This document shows positions 8,468-15,014 of a stretch of DNA of 64,000 bases, piece after piece (the stretch's first letter is position 1; the number at the start of each line of letters is the position of its first letter). The DNA is taken from the NCBI GenBank assembly GCA_965224065.1, contig CBDCYF010000005.1, forward strand, positions 124,001 to 188,000. The letters are read 5' to 3'. Both the position numbers and the translations under genes were made by a program. This DNA comes from JAOTZA01 sp965224065. Lineage in GTDB: Bacteria > Acidobacteriota > Thermoanaerobaculia > Multivoradales > JAHEKO01. The notes under the pieces were generated by a model that worked only from the letters and a program-made list of their open reading frames with translations, made no database searches and had not been told where the DNA came from.

Positions 8468-8716
8468 CTAGTGGTCCGGCTCGTCGTCCGGTGCGTCCGA
8501 ATCGTCGTCGGGCGCCTCGGGCTCGTCTTCGGGCGCTTCCGGCTGGTCGTCCGGCGTTTCCGGCACGTCTTCCAGATCGTCGTCTACGTCGTCATCGCCT
8601 TCGACTGGGCAGGCGGTCATTCGGTACTGCCGGATGAAGTCGGCACCGTGCCCATGGAAAGCCAAACCGGTCCAAAGCGATTCATCTTCGTTGATCGATT
8701 TCGGTGACATTCCCAT
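8468..8716 (-). CDS. Candidate RiPP precursor peptide with four acidic heptad repeats
   Basis: An 82-residue peptide. Residues 1-40 (MGMSPKSINEDESLWTG, then a His/Phe/Arg-rich stretch ending MTACPVEG) look like a leader. Residues 41-51 are Asp-rich. Residues 52-79 are four tandem heptads PETPDDQ, PEAPEDE, PEAPDDD, SDAPDDE, closed by PDH. The DNA shows the same 21-bp periodicity. ATG at 8716 is preceded 7 nt upstream by a perfect AAGGAGG, the best Shine-Dalgarno of the cluster; ATG at 8710 is an alternative. It sits directly ahead of three radical SAM genes, where RiPP precursors usually lie. I know of no named family matching it. No protease or exporter is encoded in the cluster, so maturation and export steps are unknown. 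It could also be a simple acidic protein, but the context argues otherwise. Confidence 0.7.
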   Translation of the reverse strand: MGMSPKSINEDESLWTGLAFHGHGADFIRQYRMTACPVEGDDDVDDDLEDVPETPDDQPEAPEDEPEAPDDDSDAPDDEPDH

Positions 8717-8723
8717 CTGCTCG

Positions 8724-8730
8724 CCTCCTT
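8724..8730 (-). promoter_or_regulatory. Perfect Shine-Dalgarno of the precursor gene
   Basis: AAGGAGG on the minus strand, 7 nt before the ATG at 8716. It fixes the start of the peptide and predicts much stronger translation than that of the coupled enzyme genes, as expected for a RiPP precursor. Confidence 0.8.
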
Positions 8731-8831
8731 AGGTCATAGCGGTCAGTACCGATACTCATGCGCCAGGCCATTTCCTCCGCTGAGCTTGAGGAGCCTTCAA
8801 CGCGACGATGCCGCGCGGGCGGTTTCTACGC

Positions 8832-8846
8832 GCGAAGTAACTTCGC
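8832..8846. promoter_or_regulatory. 15-bp palindrome upstream of precursor gene
   Basis: Perfect odd palindrome GCGAAGT-A-ACTTCGC in the 155-bp gap between the prenyl-synthase stop and the precursor start. It could be an operator for a dimeric regulator or a short hairpin; nothing decides between these. Confidence 0.4.
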
Positions 8847-8871
8847 TCTTAGTTTGATGTCTGACCGAAGG

Positions 8872-10146
8872 CTACGCCCGGTGGCGACGCTTGTCAAGCG
8901 CCGCGCGCGCATCGGCGGGTAGGACCTTCTCCAGCCGTGGCGGGAGCTTTGCCGCCGCTTCGATGCGCTTGCAAAAAAAGTCGGAGGCATTCGGAGTCAG
9001 ACCGGCCCCTTGAAAGTGCCGCCGGGCTGCCCTGGCGTGTTCGGAGATCGAGTCGACGACCCGTGCCCCTCCGAGTCGCGCCAGCTCGGACAACAGCTTC
9101 GGAGTCAACGACCTCGCCTTCAGCATTTGGGTCAGGCACTGGCGCTCGCCGTCTTGTGCGCGCTCGAGCGCGGCGCAGACGATGAGCGGGCGTTTGCCGC
9201 TGCGAATGTCGCGGCCGAGAGTGCGTCGGCCGCCGGGTTTGCCAAAGGTGTCCAGCAGGTCGGCTCGGATGTCATACAGATAGCCAAGGTGGCGCGCCGC
9301 CGAGGCGAGGTCCTCTTCGGTTTGGCGGCCGGCTCCTGCGGCGGCGCTTCCCGCGCGGAGACAGGTCTCCAGGTGCGCGGCGGCGCGATGGCTCGCCATG
9401 GAGAACCACGCCTCGGGCGTCGGCGTCGTTTGCTCGAGCTCGAGATCCGCGATCTGGCTCAAGTCCACCTGGGCTTGGCCTCGAGCGAGGATCCGCAAGA
9501 GTCGGGGGAGTGTCGATGCCGGTGAATCGAGCTCCAGAACCGCCTCGTAGGCACACGAGACGCCGATGCTTGCCGCCAATGTCGCCAGCATCTTGCCGCG
9601 CCGTTCGGGATCGGTCCGCCCGTCCTCGGAAGCATAGTGACTCAACTCGACGTGCAGGGCGGGCTTGCCCCACCGCGTTGTGTCGCCGTCGATGAGGTCG
9701 TCCACGATCAGAACGCTTCGCGACAGGAGATCGAGCGCGCTGCCGAGTCGCGCCCAGCGGCGCCAGCGATCCCGATCCTCTGGCGTCAGGCCGCGAACGG
9801 TCGCCAGACAGAGGACCGACCCCAGGCCGCTGCCCCGCAAACCATAGCGGCGCAAGGCCTCCATGACGACGCCGGCGGCGCCGTCATACGCGCGCGCCTG
9901 GGCTTCGTAGCGTTCATAGAGAGCTACTAGGTCGGCGCGGATGGCCGCGCGGATCTCCCGTTGCCAACGGTCCGATCCGGTATTTTGCTGTCCCGCTCGA
10001 CGTTCCGTCGTTTCGCTGCCTCCTCGACGCCGCGCAAGTTCGCGACGTTGCGTGCCGCGTTGACCTGATCCCCGATCTCGTTCCGGAAGCTTAGCGCCTT
10101 TCGAAGGTGCTTCCGCGCGCGTCGCAACCGGCCGAGCCCGAACCAC
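8872..10146 (-). CDS. trans-Isoprenyl diphosphate synthase (polyprenyl synthetase family)
   Basis: Polyprenyl synthetase fold: first Asp-rich motif DDLID (in SVLIVDDLIDGD), GKPALHVE after it, and second motif region YDIRADLLDTFGKPGG with GRDIRSGKRPLI. The second motif reads ADLLD instead of DDxxD. The start is uncertain. The coordinates given are the longest frame (GTG at 10146), which overlaps the TPR gene by 220 bp; the first in-frame ATG, at 9864, would remove part of the first helix. A start inside the overlap seems likely, but no ATG, GTG or TTG exists there in frame. Such enzymes make geranyl-, farnesyl- or geranylgeranyl-diphosphate; the split lycopene cyclase 2 kb away makes a carotenoid role plausible, while its place in a RiPP operon also allows peptide prenylation precursor supply. 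Confidence 0.7.
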   Translation of the reverse strand: MVRARPVATRAEAPSKGAKLPERDRGSGQRGTQRRELARRRGGSETTERRAGQQNTGSDRWQREIRAAIRADLVALYERYEAQARAYDGAAGVVMEALRRYGLRGSGLGSVLCLATVRGLTPEDRDRWRRWARLGSALDLLSRSVLIVDDLIDGDTTRWGKPALHVELSHYASEDGRTDPERRGKMLATLAASIGVSCAYEAVLELDSPASTLPRLLRILARGQAQVDLSQIADLELEQTTPTPEAWFSMASHRAAAHLETCLRAGSAAAGAGRQTEEDLASAARHLGYLYDIRADLLDTFGKPGGRRTLGRDIRSGKRPLIVCAALERAQDGERQCLTQMLKARSLTPKLLSELARLGGARVVDSISEHARAARRHFQGAGLTPNASDFFCKRIEAAAKLPPRLEKVLPADARAALDKRRHRA

Positions 10147-10907
10147 ACCATGCCAAGGTTGTTGTGACTGTTGGCGATGCCGACACCGTCGGAGAAGCGT
10201 CGGCGAATCGCCATCGCGCGCTGATGACAGGCCAACGCTTCGGCCAGCTGCCCTTTCTTGCGGTACGCCACGCCGAGGTTTGTGAGCGTTTTTGCCGTCG
10301 CCAGCTCGTCATCGAGCTGCCGGCGAAGGCTGAGTGAGATCTGATGAATTGGCGCCGAGAGCTCGGAATGATCCGCCCGCCGCAAGGCCACGCCCAGACT
10401 GTCGAGCGCATCCGCGATCCGATCGTTGGGGTCTTGGCCGGACACGCGCAAGGCGAGGGCTCGGCAAATGTAGGCGACCGCCGGCCCCACCCTGCCCAGC
10501 CGGCCCTCGATCTGCCCCAGCCGCTCCAGAGACTGGGCGGCGAGCGTTCGGTCCCCGAGCCTTTGTTGGTGTGCCAAGGCGGCGCGATAGGTGCGACGCG
10601 CAACCGCCAGCCGCCCCTGGTACATCTGGACCGTGCCCAGGTCGTCCAGAAGGCGACAGTACGAGGGCTCGTCCTCGAGCTGTCGGTACGCCACGACCGC
10701 ATGGCAGAGATGCCGCCGCGCCCGGGCGAGGCGCCCGGTCTCCATGGCCACGACGCCCAGCGCGTGCTCGATCCGCGCGCCCAAGTGTGCCGGCAAATTG
10801 GGCAGGTCCTGGACGCTTCCTAGCCTGGCGGCCGCCGCGTCGAGCCGTTTGGCCTCAAAGTCCCGCGCCGCCCGTTCCAGTTCCGCCTCGATGCTGGATG
10901 CCTTCAT
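9927..10907 (-). CDS. Tetratricopeptide-repeat protein
   Basis: A 326-residue protein made almost entirely of about seven TPR units; clear examples are GRLARARRHLCHAVVAYRQL, GRLAVARRTYRAALAHQQRL, GQLAEALACHQRAMAIRRRF and GRLRRARKHLRKALSF. ATG at 10907 (MKASSIEAELE) is preferred over an earlier start at 11045 because the extra 46 residues have no TPR character and run into the promoter region of the divergent recombinase. It has no signal peptide and no catalytic domain. It is the first minus-strand gene before the prenyl synthase and may be a scaffold or an activator-like helper, but no DNA-binding domain is visible. Confidence 0.7.
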   Translation of the reverse strand: MKASSIEAELERAARDFEAKRLDAAAARLGSVQDLPNLPAHLGARIEHALGVVAMETGRLARARRHLCHAVVAYRQLEDEPSYCRLLDDLGTVQMYQGRLAVARRTYRAALAHQQRLGDRTLAAQSLERLGQIEGRLGRVGPAVAYICRALALRVSGQDPNDRIADALDSLGVALRRADHSELSAPIHQISLSLRRQLDDELATAKTLTNLGVAYRKKGQLAEALACHQRAMAIRRRFSDGVGIANSHNNLGMVWFGLGRLRRARKHLRKALSFRNEIGDQVNAARNVANLRGVEEAAKRRNVERDSKIPDRTVGNGRSARPSAPT

Positions 10908-11003
10908 CGCTTCTTCGGGTACCGGCTTGCAGGTCACGGTCAATGGCTGTCTTCGAAGTTGTTGAGGAATGGTACAACCCCGCAACAAGCAGGCTGATCG
11001 ATA

Positions 11004-11043
11004 GAGTTGGGTGTCTGCCTTTCGGGGCACCGCCAACCAACTC
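11004..11043 (+). promoter_or_regulatory. Long hairpin in leader of the recombinase gene
   Basis: Outer stem GAGTTGG/CCAACTC, inner stem GTGTC/GGCAC and a CC-TTTC-GG tip, ending 13 nt before the recombinase ATG and just ahead of its purine-rich ribosome site. It could control translation of the recombinase or be part of a protein-binding site. Confidence 0.45.
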
Positions 11044-11056
11044 AAAGGGGGGAAGG

Positions 11057-12034
11057 ATGCTGCTCAAAACAGCCGTGCGGAATTTCTGCGCGGGTTACTT
11101 TGCAACGTGTCAGCGAAGTGAGAAGACAAAACAGGCCTATACGGCCGACCTGCTCCAGTTCACCAACTTCGCTAGGCCGAGGACACGGCTGACGTCGATC
11201 GGCTCCGAGGTTGTGGAGCGCTGGGCGCAGAGTCTCCAATCCGAGGGCTACGCGCCCGCCTCGATGAGGCGGAAGATGGCCTCACTGAGGGTGTTCTTCC
11301 TCTATTGGGTCAGGAAGAAACGGTTGGAGAGCTCCCCAATGTGGCAGTTGCGCCTGAGTTTTGCGGCAGGCTCCGACCTACCCAAGTGCCTGACCGAGCG
11401 GGAGGTCAAATTGCTCTTCCGATGTGCTCATCGCCTCGCCACGACTCGCCCCGCCGATGAGATCGATCGCATCGATGGTGCCTACCGAATGCTAAGAAAT
11501 CTGGCTCTCATCAACTTGCTTTTTGCGACCGGTGTCCGAGTTGGCGAAGCCTCGGCCCTGGACGTGGACGACTTCCAACGAGACAACCGGTCGCTCATCG
11601 TCAGAGGCAAGGGTGGACGTATGAGGCTCGCCTTTCTCACCGAGGACGTGGCGCTACAGATCCAGCTCGAATACCTGGCCGTCCGAGGCCGGCTCGGGCC
11701 TGCCACCCAAGCCCTCTTTCTGAACGGAAGAGGACGGAGGTTATCCACCCAAGGGATGGCGTATGCGCTGTCGTCTGTCGCGTCAGCTGCCGGGCTGGCC
11801 CGACATGTCACTCCTCACATGATGCGACATACCGTCGCGACTCTGCTACTCGAGAACGGGGCCGATATCCGCGCGGTACAGGAGTTCTTGGGGCACCGGT
11901 CCATTGCCAGCACTCAACGGTACACGCATGTTGCGAAACGGCATCTTCTTTCAACGCTGAGACGCTGCCATCCAAGCGCCCGCCTCCTCAAAACGCTACG
12001 GCTCAAGCCTGAGCCACTCAACCTAAGGCGTTGA
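11057..12034 (+). CDS. Tyrosine recombinase (XerC/XerD-like integrase)
   Basis: A 325-residue recombinase with an N-terminal SAM-like core-binding domain (about 1-100, with EKTKQAYTADLLQF) and a C-terminal catalytic domain. All active-site residues are present: Arg161 (TGVRVGEA), Lys185 (RGKGGRMR), His254 and Arg257 (HMMRHTVA), His280 (LGHRSI) and the nucleophile Tyr289 (TQRYTHV). ATG at 11057 follows AAAGGGGGGAAGG; the frame is open upstream but that part is antisense to the TPR gene. It ends 27 bp before the first of two identical 18-bp inverted sites (12062-12079, 14614-14631), which makes it the obvious candidate to act on them. It could equally be a remnant integrase of an island. Codon use is less GC-rich than in neighbouring housekeeping genes. 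Confidence 0.9.
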   Translation: MLLKTAVRNFCAGYFATCQRSEKTKQAYTADLLQFTNFARPRTRLTSIGSEVVERWAQSLQSEGYAPASMRRKMASLRVFFLYWVRKKRLESSPMWQLRLSFAAGSDLPKCLTEREVKLLFRCAHRLATTRPADEIDRIDGAYRMLRNLALINLLFATGVRVGEASALDVDDFQRDNRSLIVRGKGGRMRLAFLTEDVALQIQLEYLAVRGRLGPATQALFLNGRGRRLSTQGMAYALSSVASAAGLARHVTPHMMRHTVATLLLENGADIRAVQEFLGHRSIASTQRYTHVAKRHLLSTLRRCHPSARLLKTLRLKPEPLNLRR

Positions 12035-12061
12035 TTATCTGTTGCTTAGACGCGGCCTGAG

Positions 12062-12079
12062 GATAACGAGAAATTATCT
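12062..12079 (+). repeat. 18-bp site GATAACGAGAAATTATCT, left copy
   Basis: Arms GATAA and TTATC inverted around a 7-nt asymmetric centre CGAGAAA, followed by a shared T. An identical copy in opposite orientation lies at 14614-14631. The inner ATAA..TTAT layout resembles core sites of Xer/lambda-type tyrosine recombinases. It ends 5 nt before the GTG of the lycopene cyclase gene, so it also occupies that gene's ribosome-binding position. A regulator operator is the main alternative. Confidence 0.75.
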
Positions 12080-12084
12080 GCCCT

Positions 12085-12399
12085 GTGGTCCAGCTGATAC
12101 CGGAGCCGCTTGAGTACTTCTTTCTCCTTGTCATTTACGCGGCCATCATCGGCGCCCTTTTCCTCGAACAGATTCGAGGTCTCGTCCGAGAACGGGCCTT
12201 TTGGCTGTCTTTGGCGATCTTCTTCGCGAGTTGGACTGCGCTCGAAATCTATGGCCTACGACTCCACATCTGGGTTTATTCACCCGAGAGACTCTGTGGC
12301 TTAAGCTTTCTCGGTGTTCCGGCCGAGGAGTACGTCGTGTTCGTTCTCATTCACGTGGCAACTTGTGCCACATGGAAAGGCCTTTGTGGCGCTCCATGA
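12085..12399 (+). CDS. Lycopene cyclase domain protein, first subunit (CrtYc-like)
   Basis: A 104-residue, three-helix membrane protein of the heterodimeric lycopene cyclase (CarR/CrtYc-CrtYd) family: long hydrophobic segments at about 10-27, 38-55 and 78-96, and the family's Pro-x-Glu-Glu motif as GVPAEEYVVF. Starts with GTG, 5 nt after the 18-bp inverted site, with no Shine-Dalgarno of its own. Its stop overlaps the next gene as ATGA. Together the two would cyclise lycopene ends, but no phytoene synthase or desaturase is encoded in the window, so the substrate must come from elsewhere. The assignment rests on length, topology and the motif. Confidence 0.65.
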   Translation: MVQLIPEPLEYFFLLVIYAAIIGALFLEQIRGLVRERAFWLSLAIFFASWTALEIYGLRLHIWVYSPERLCGLSFLGVPAEEYVVFVLIHVATCATWKGLCGAP

Positions 12400-12701
12400 C
12401 TTGGACCGTGTTTGTAGGTGCCTATGCGGTGTTGATGGTCAGTCTCCTCTGGCTGGGTAGAGGCCGTTTCCGGCGCAAAGGAGGCGGCCTTCTAAGGACG
12501 CTTTTGGCGGGCAGCCTTCTACTTCTTCTCGGCGACGCAATCGCGGAACAGCGCGGGCTCTGGCTTATTCCGCGGCCCTCTGGTCTCTATGTGCTCGCTG
12601 CTCCGGTTGAGAATCTGTTGGTGGTAATCGCAACTCTCCTCAACAGTCTTCTTCCGTATCGCTTGCTAGAACACCGCTTTCGACAAGGTAGAGGGCCGTA
12701 G
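12396..12701 (+). CDS. Lycopene cyclase domain protein, second subunit (CrtYd-like)
   Basis: A 101-residue membrane protein with three hydrophobic helices and the features of the second lycopene-cyclase half: an Asp before a Gly-Trp (GDAIAEQRGLWLI) and a Pro-x-Glu motif (APVENLLVV), where the usual second acidic residue is Asn. ATG overlaps the stop of the first subunit (ATGA), the normal arrangement for these obligate heterodimers. Its 3' end overlaps the convergent minus-strand membrane-protein gene by 62 bp. Confidence 0.6.
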   Translation: MTWTVFVGAYAVLMVSLLWLGRGRFRRKGGGLLRTLLAGSLLLLLGDAIAEQRGLWLIPRPSGLYVLAAPVENLLVVIATLLNSLLPYRLLEHRFRQGRGP

Positions 12702-13158
12702 ACGACGTGAGGGCGCAGGCGGCCACAAGCAGTGAGACGACGAGCAAGGCCCACTTGTCGCGTTCTACTGGAACGGAGAGGGTCAGATCCTCAACACTGA
12801 AGTAGGGCTCACCATCTATTCCCCGCACAGGGCCGTCCGGTTTGTCACTGTCACCTGGCTGCAACTCCACGAGTGAGTAGCTCCTCGGCAAGACCTCTCC
12901 GCCCTTGCCGAGGGCGACCACAGGGCCCCCATCGATTCCCCAGGTCCAGTGAGCTGACACCTCCTCGCCGTGCAACTTGATCTTCTCGGCGTGGAGGTTC
13001 TTCGCCACGACAAAGGTCTCGGCACCCGTCTGCATGTGGAACTCGCCGTATAGCGCTTCATCACCATGGGTGAGCCAGAAGACCCAAGCCTCGCTGGGCA
13101 AGAACAAGAACGAAATCACCAGGACGGCGCCGGACAGAATCATCTGTGTTCTCTTCAT
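12640..13158 (-). CDS. Unknown membrane-anchored protein coupled to the symporter gene
   Basis: A 172-residue protein: N-terminal signal or anchor (MKRTQMILSGAVLVISFLFL), an extracytoplasmic beta-rich middle of about 115 residues, a second transmembrane helix (WALLVVSLLVAACALTSSTA) and a short acidic tail. ATG at 13158 overlaps the symporter stop (ATGA) and is preceded by AGGGGAGG; longer upstream readings lie inside the symporter gene. I do not recognise the family. Coupling suggests an accessory subunit of the transporter. The last 62 bp overlap the convergent lycopene-cyclase gene. Confidence 0.7.
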   Translation of the reverse strand: MKRTQMILSGAVLVISFLFLPSEAWVFWLTHGDEALYGEFHMQTGAETFVVAKNLHAEKIKLHGEEVSAHWTWGIDGGPVVALGKGGEVLPRSYSLVELQPGDSDKPDGPVRGIDGEPYFSVEDLTLSVPVERDKWALLVVSLLVAACALTSSTALYLVESGVLASDTEEDC

Positions 13159-14582
13159 CGGCCTCCCCTTCGAGTACGTTTTTCCCAGCCCGTCTGGACC
13201 GCTAGGAAACTTGTAGCAAGAAAGACCACGCCGCCTGGTATCAGGAACTGAACCTCCTGTCGGGCGACAATGCTTTCGTGGAAGTACGCGAAGCAGATGC
13301 CGGAGACGATAAGCGCAGCCCATGCGTACAACGGCTGCTCGGGCGCCCATCGCAGCTTCGGAAACAACGCCCGAAGGATGGGCAAAAGCGGCAGGGTGAT
13401 CCACGACGCGGTTAGTATTCCGAAGGCATACAGACTGTCTATCGGTAGCGGCATCGAGAACAAAGCCGCCACAAGGATAAGTGCCGGCAACGTGTCCCGG
13501 CGAGCGAGCCGACCTTTGGTGAAATGGCTCGCCTGCATAACCGCCAAGAGAAGCGTGTCGATCGTCGTGAACATCATGCAAAAGATGCTTATCAGGAATG
13601 TGATTTTCATAATTCGGACCGGGTGACCGAGAAAAACACTCGTGAGGGCCGTCAGGTACTCGCTAGGTCGCATCCCCGGTGGCAGTTGATAGTCGGACGC
13701 TTGGGCGAAGAGGACACCGACAGATAGCGTCAAGCCTATGGCGACAAAGCTGTGTCGCATCAAGCGGCTGCGAGCGGCCACGAGTTTTGAAATACGCGGA
13801 CCGTCGAAGTTGAGCCTGGAGGAGAAATCGATACCGGCTACAAACCAAGCTACGCCAAGCAAAGCCACGCAGAAAATGTTCGCTGCCGCGAGACTCGGCG
13901 AGATATCGAGATCGAAGCTCAGGAGCTCAGGCTCAGCTGATCCGACAAGCGAAAGATACGTCAGCATTGCGGTAAAGGCTGACAAAACGATGATCTGAAC
14001 GAGGTCGGAAATCAGGACCGCTCTGAAGCCGCCCACGTAGAGGTACACGAGGACTACAAGGCAGAGCACCGAGAGCAGGAGACCGCCCAGGATCGGGCGG
14101 GCGGGGAACATGCTTGCGAGGAGAGCCCTGCTGACTGCCAGTTCTTCGACCAGAAGGCCTAGGTAGATCACTCCATAAAGAGAGGCGAGAGACCGAAAAG
14201 ACGATCCGGCCATTTTCTGCCGCAACAGAGCCAAGAGAACATTCGTGCGCTGCTCTGCTAACTCGTGAGGCTTGAGTTCGACGTCGACGTGCCGAAGCAG
14301 CCTGCGATACAGCAAGAAGGCTCCGCTGCAGCCGAGCCCGATGGCGAGAACGGCCCAAGTGCCCAGCAACTTGGAGAAGACGATGACCGCACCGAAGAAA
14401 TACGTGATCGAAAAAGTCGCGCCGACGTTACTCGCCAAGGCGTGAAGGACCGTCTTGCCGCGAAAGAGGTAGGTGCCGTCGTCGGTAGTGAACGAAACAC
14501 GATCTCTTCGACAGAACTCGATCGTCAGCAAAGATAGGACGAGCAGCAGGAAGCCCGCAAGGAAGGCCGTCGAATAGTCCAT
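13155..14582 (-). CDS. Sodium:solute symporter (SSS)-like transporter
   Basis: A 475-residue protein with about 12-13 hydrophobic helices. SSS hallmarks are GGFRAVLISDLVQIIVL (Gly-Gly before an Asp-x-x-Gln) near residue 200 and the MFTTIDTLLLAVMQ segment in the Na+-site helix, where Ser-Thr-x-Asp-Ser is usual. The N-terminal LFRGKTVLHALASNVGATFS also fits. The substrate cannot be told. The ATG lies 31 nt inside the right-hand 18-bp site, so the promoter must lie at or beyond that site. It transcribes towards the lycopene cyclase genes. Base composition is lower in GC than the surroundings, as in the recombinase. Confidence 0.7.
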   Translation of the reverse strand: MDYSTAFLAGFLLLVLSLLTIEFCRRDRVSFTTDDGTYLFRGKTVLHALASNVGATFSITYFFGAVIVFSKLLGTWAVLAIGLGCSGAFLLYRRLLRHVDVELKPHELAEQRTNVLLALLRQKMAGSSFRSLASLYGVIYLGLLVEELAVSRALLASMFPARPILGGLLLSVLCLVVLVYLYVGGFRAVLISDLVQIIVLSAFTAMLTYLSLVGSAEPELLSFDLDISPSLAAANIFCVALLGVAWFVAGIDFSSRLNFDGPRISKLVAARSRLMRHSFVAIGLTLSVGVLFAQASDYQLPPGMRPSEYLTALTSVFLGHPVRIMKITFLISIFCMMFTTIDTLLLAVMQASHFTKGRLARRDTLPALILVAALFSMPLPIDSLYAFGILTASWITLPLLPILRALFPKLRWAPEQPLYAWAALIVSGICFAYFHESIVARQEVQFLIPGGVVFLATSFLAVQTGWEKRTRRGGR

Positions 14583-14613
14583 TAGCGCGCCCTATGGGCG
14601 ATCTTGGAGCCGA

Positions 14614-14631
14614 AGATAATTTCTCGTTATC
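14614..14631 (-). repeat. 18-bp site GATAACGAGAAATTATCT, right copy (inverted)
   Basis: Exact copy of the site at 12062-12079 on the opposite strand, placing the two in inverted orientation 2.5 kb apart. It lies 31 bp upstream of the symporter start. Sequence similarity stops at the edges of the 18 bp. Confidence 0.75.
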
Positions 14632-15014
14632 TGAAGTAAGCGGAGCTACGATACCAGAATCTTTGTTTTGACAGTCACCCTGAGTACGATTTTCTAGAAA
14701 CGTCACCACGTTCTCTAACAGCAACAAAGTCTCCGGGTTTGGGGTTCGCGCGACCTCCCAGCGCCCGCGGCCTGCTAGACGACAGGAGCCCCAGCCGATA
14801 GGGTGAATGCCCCCGACTCCGTAGCGGACTTGCTAAGGGAGGGCGAGTCTGGCCGTGGTTTGTTTTTGCAGTTCGTTTCTCACACTGACCGCGTTTAGCG
14901 CGGGGCGTGCTGACCGGCCGATGAAGCCCGGCCCGCCGGGGTCAACTCGGAGCTGATGTGGGACGCGAACGCGGGCGGGAAAGCCGAATAGAACCAGCCC
15001 CGGATGAAGGTCGG
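14632..15014. other. Intergenic region, AT-rich then GC-rich
   Basis: No gene seen in about 380 bp. The left part (to about 14700) is AT-rich and contains the perfect palindrome TTTCTAGAAA near 14692, and must hold the promoter for the minus-strand symporter gene. A plus-strand TTGACA occurs near 14670 but without a convincing -10. The right part returns to GC-rich sequence and leads into the AsmA-like gene. I found no tRNA-like fold that could serve as an integration site. Confidence 0.5.

Noticed and set aside
6807..8471. Long open frame (554 codons) on the plus strand opposite the B12 radical SAM gene
   Set aside because: It is antisense to a gene with clear motifs; its composition (Arg/Gly/Val-rich) is a GC-rich shadow with no domain.
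8471..8566. 21-bp tandem repeats as a CRISPR array or minisatellite
   Set aside because: Units are contiguous without spacers, vary between copies and stay in frame with the 82-residue peptide, so they are protein-coding heptads.
8717..8761. Short upstream open frame (ATG at 8759) overlapping the precursor start
   Set aside because: It is out of frame, has no ribosome site and runs across the strong Shine-Dalgarno of the precursor; likely chance.
10908..11056. tRNA-associated attachment site next to the tyrosine recombinase
   Set aside because: No tRNA cloverleaf or 3' tRNA fragment is visible near either side of the recombinase or at 14.6-15.0 kb.
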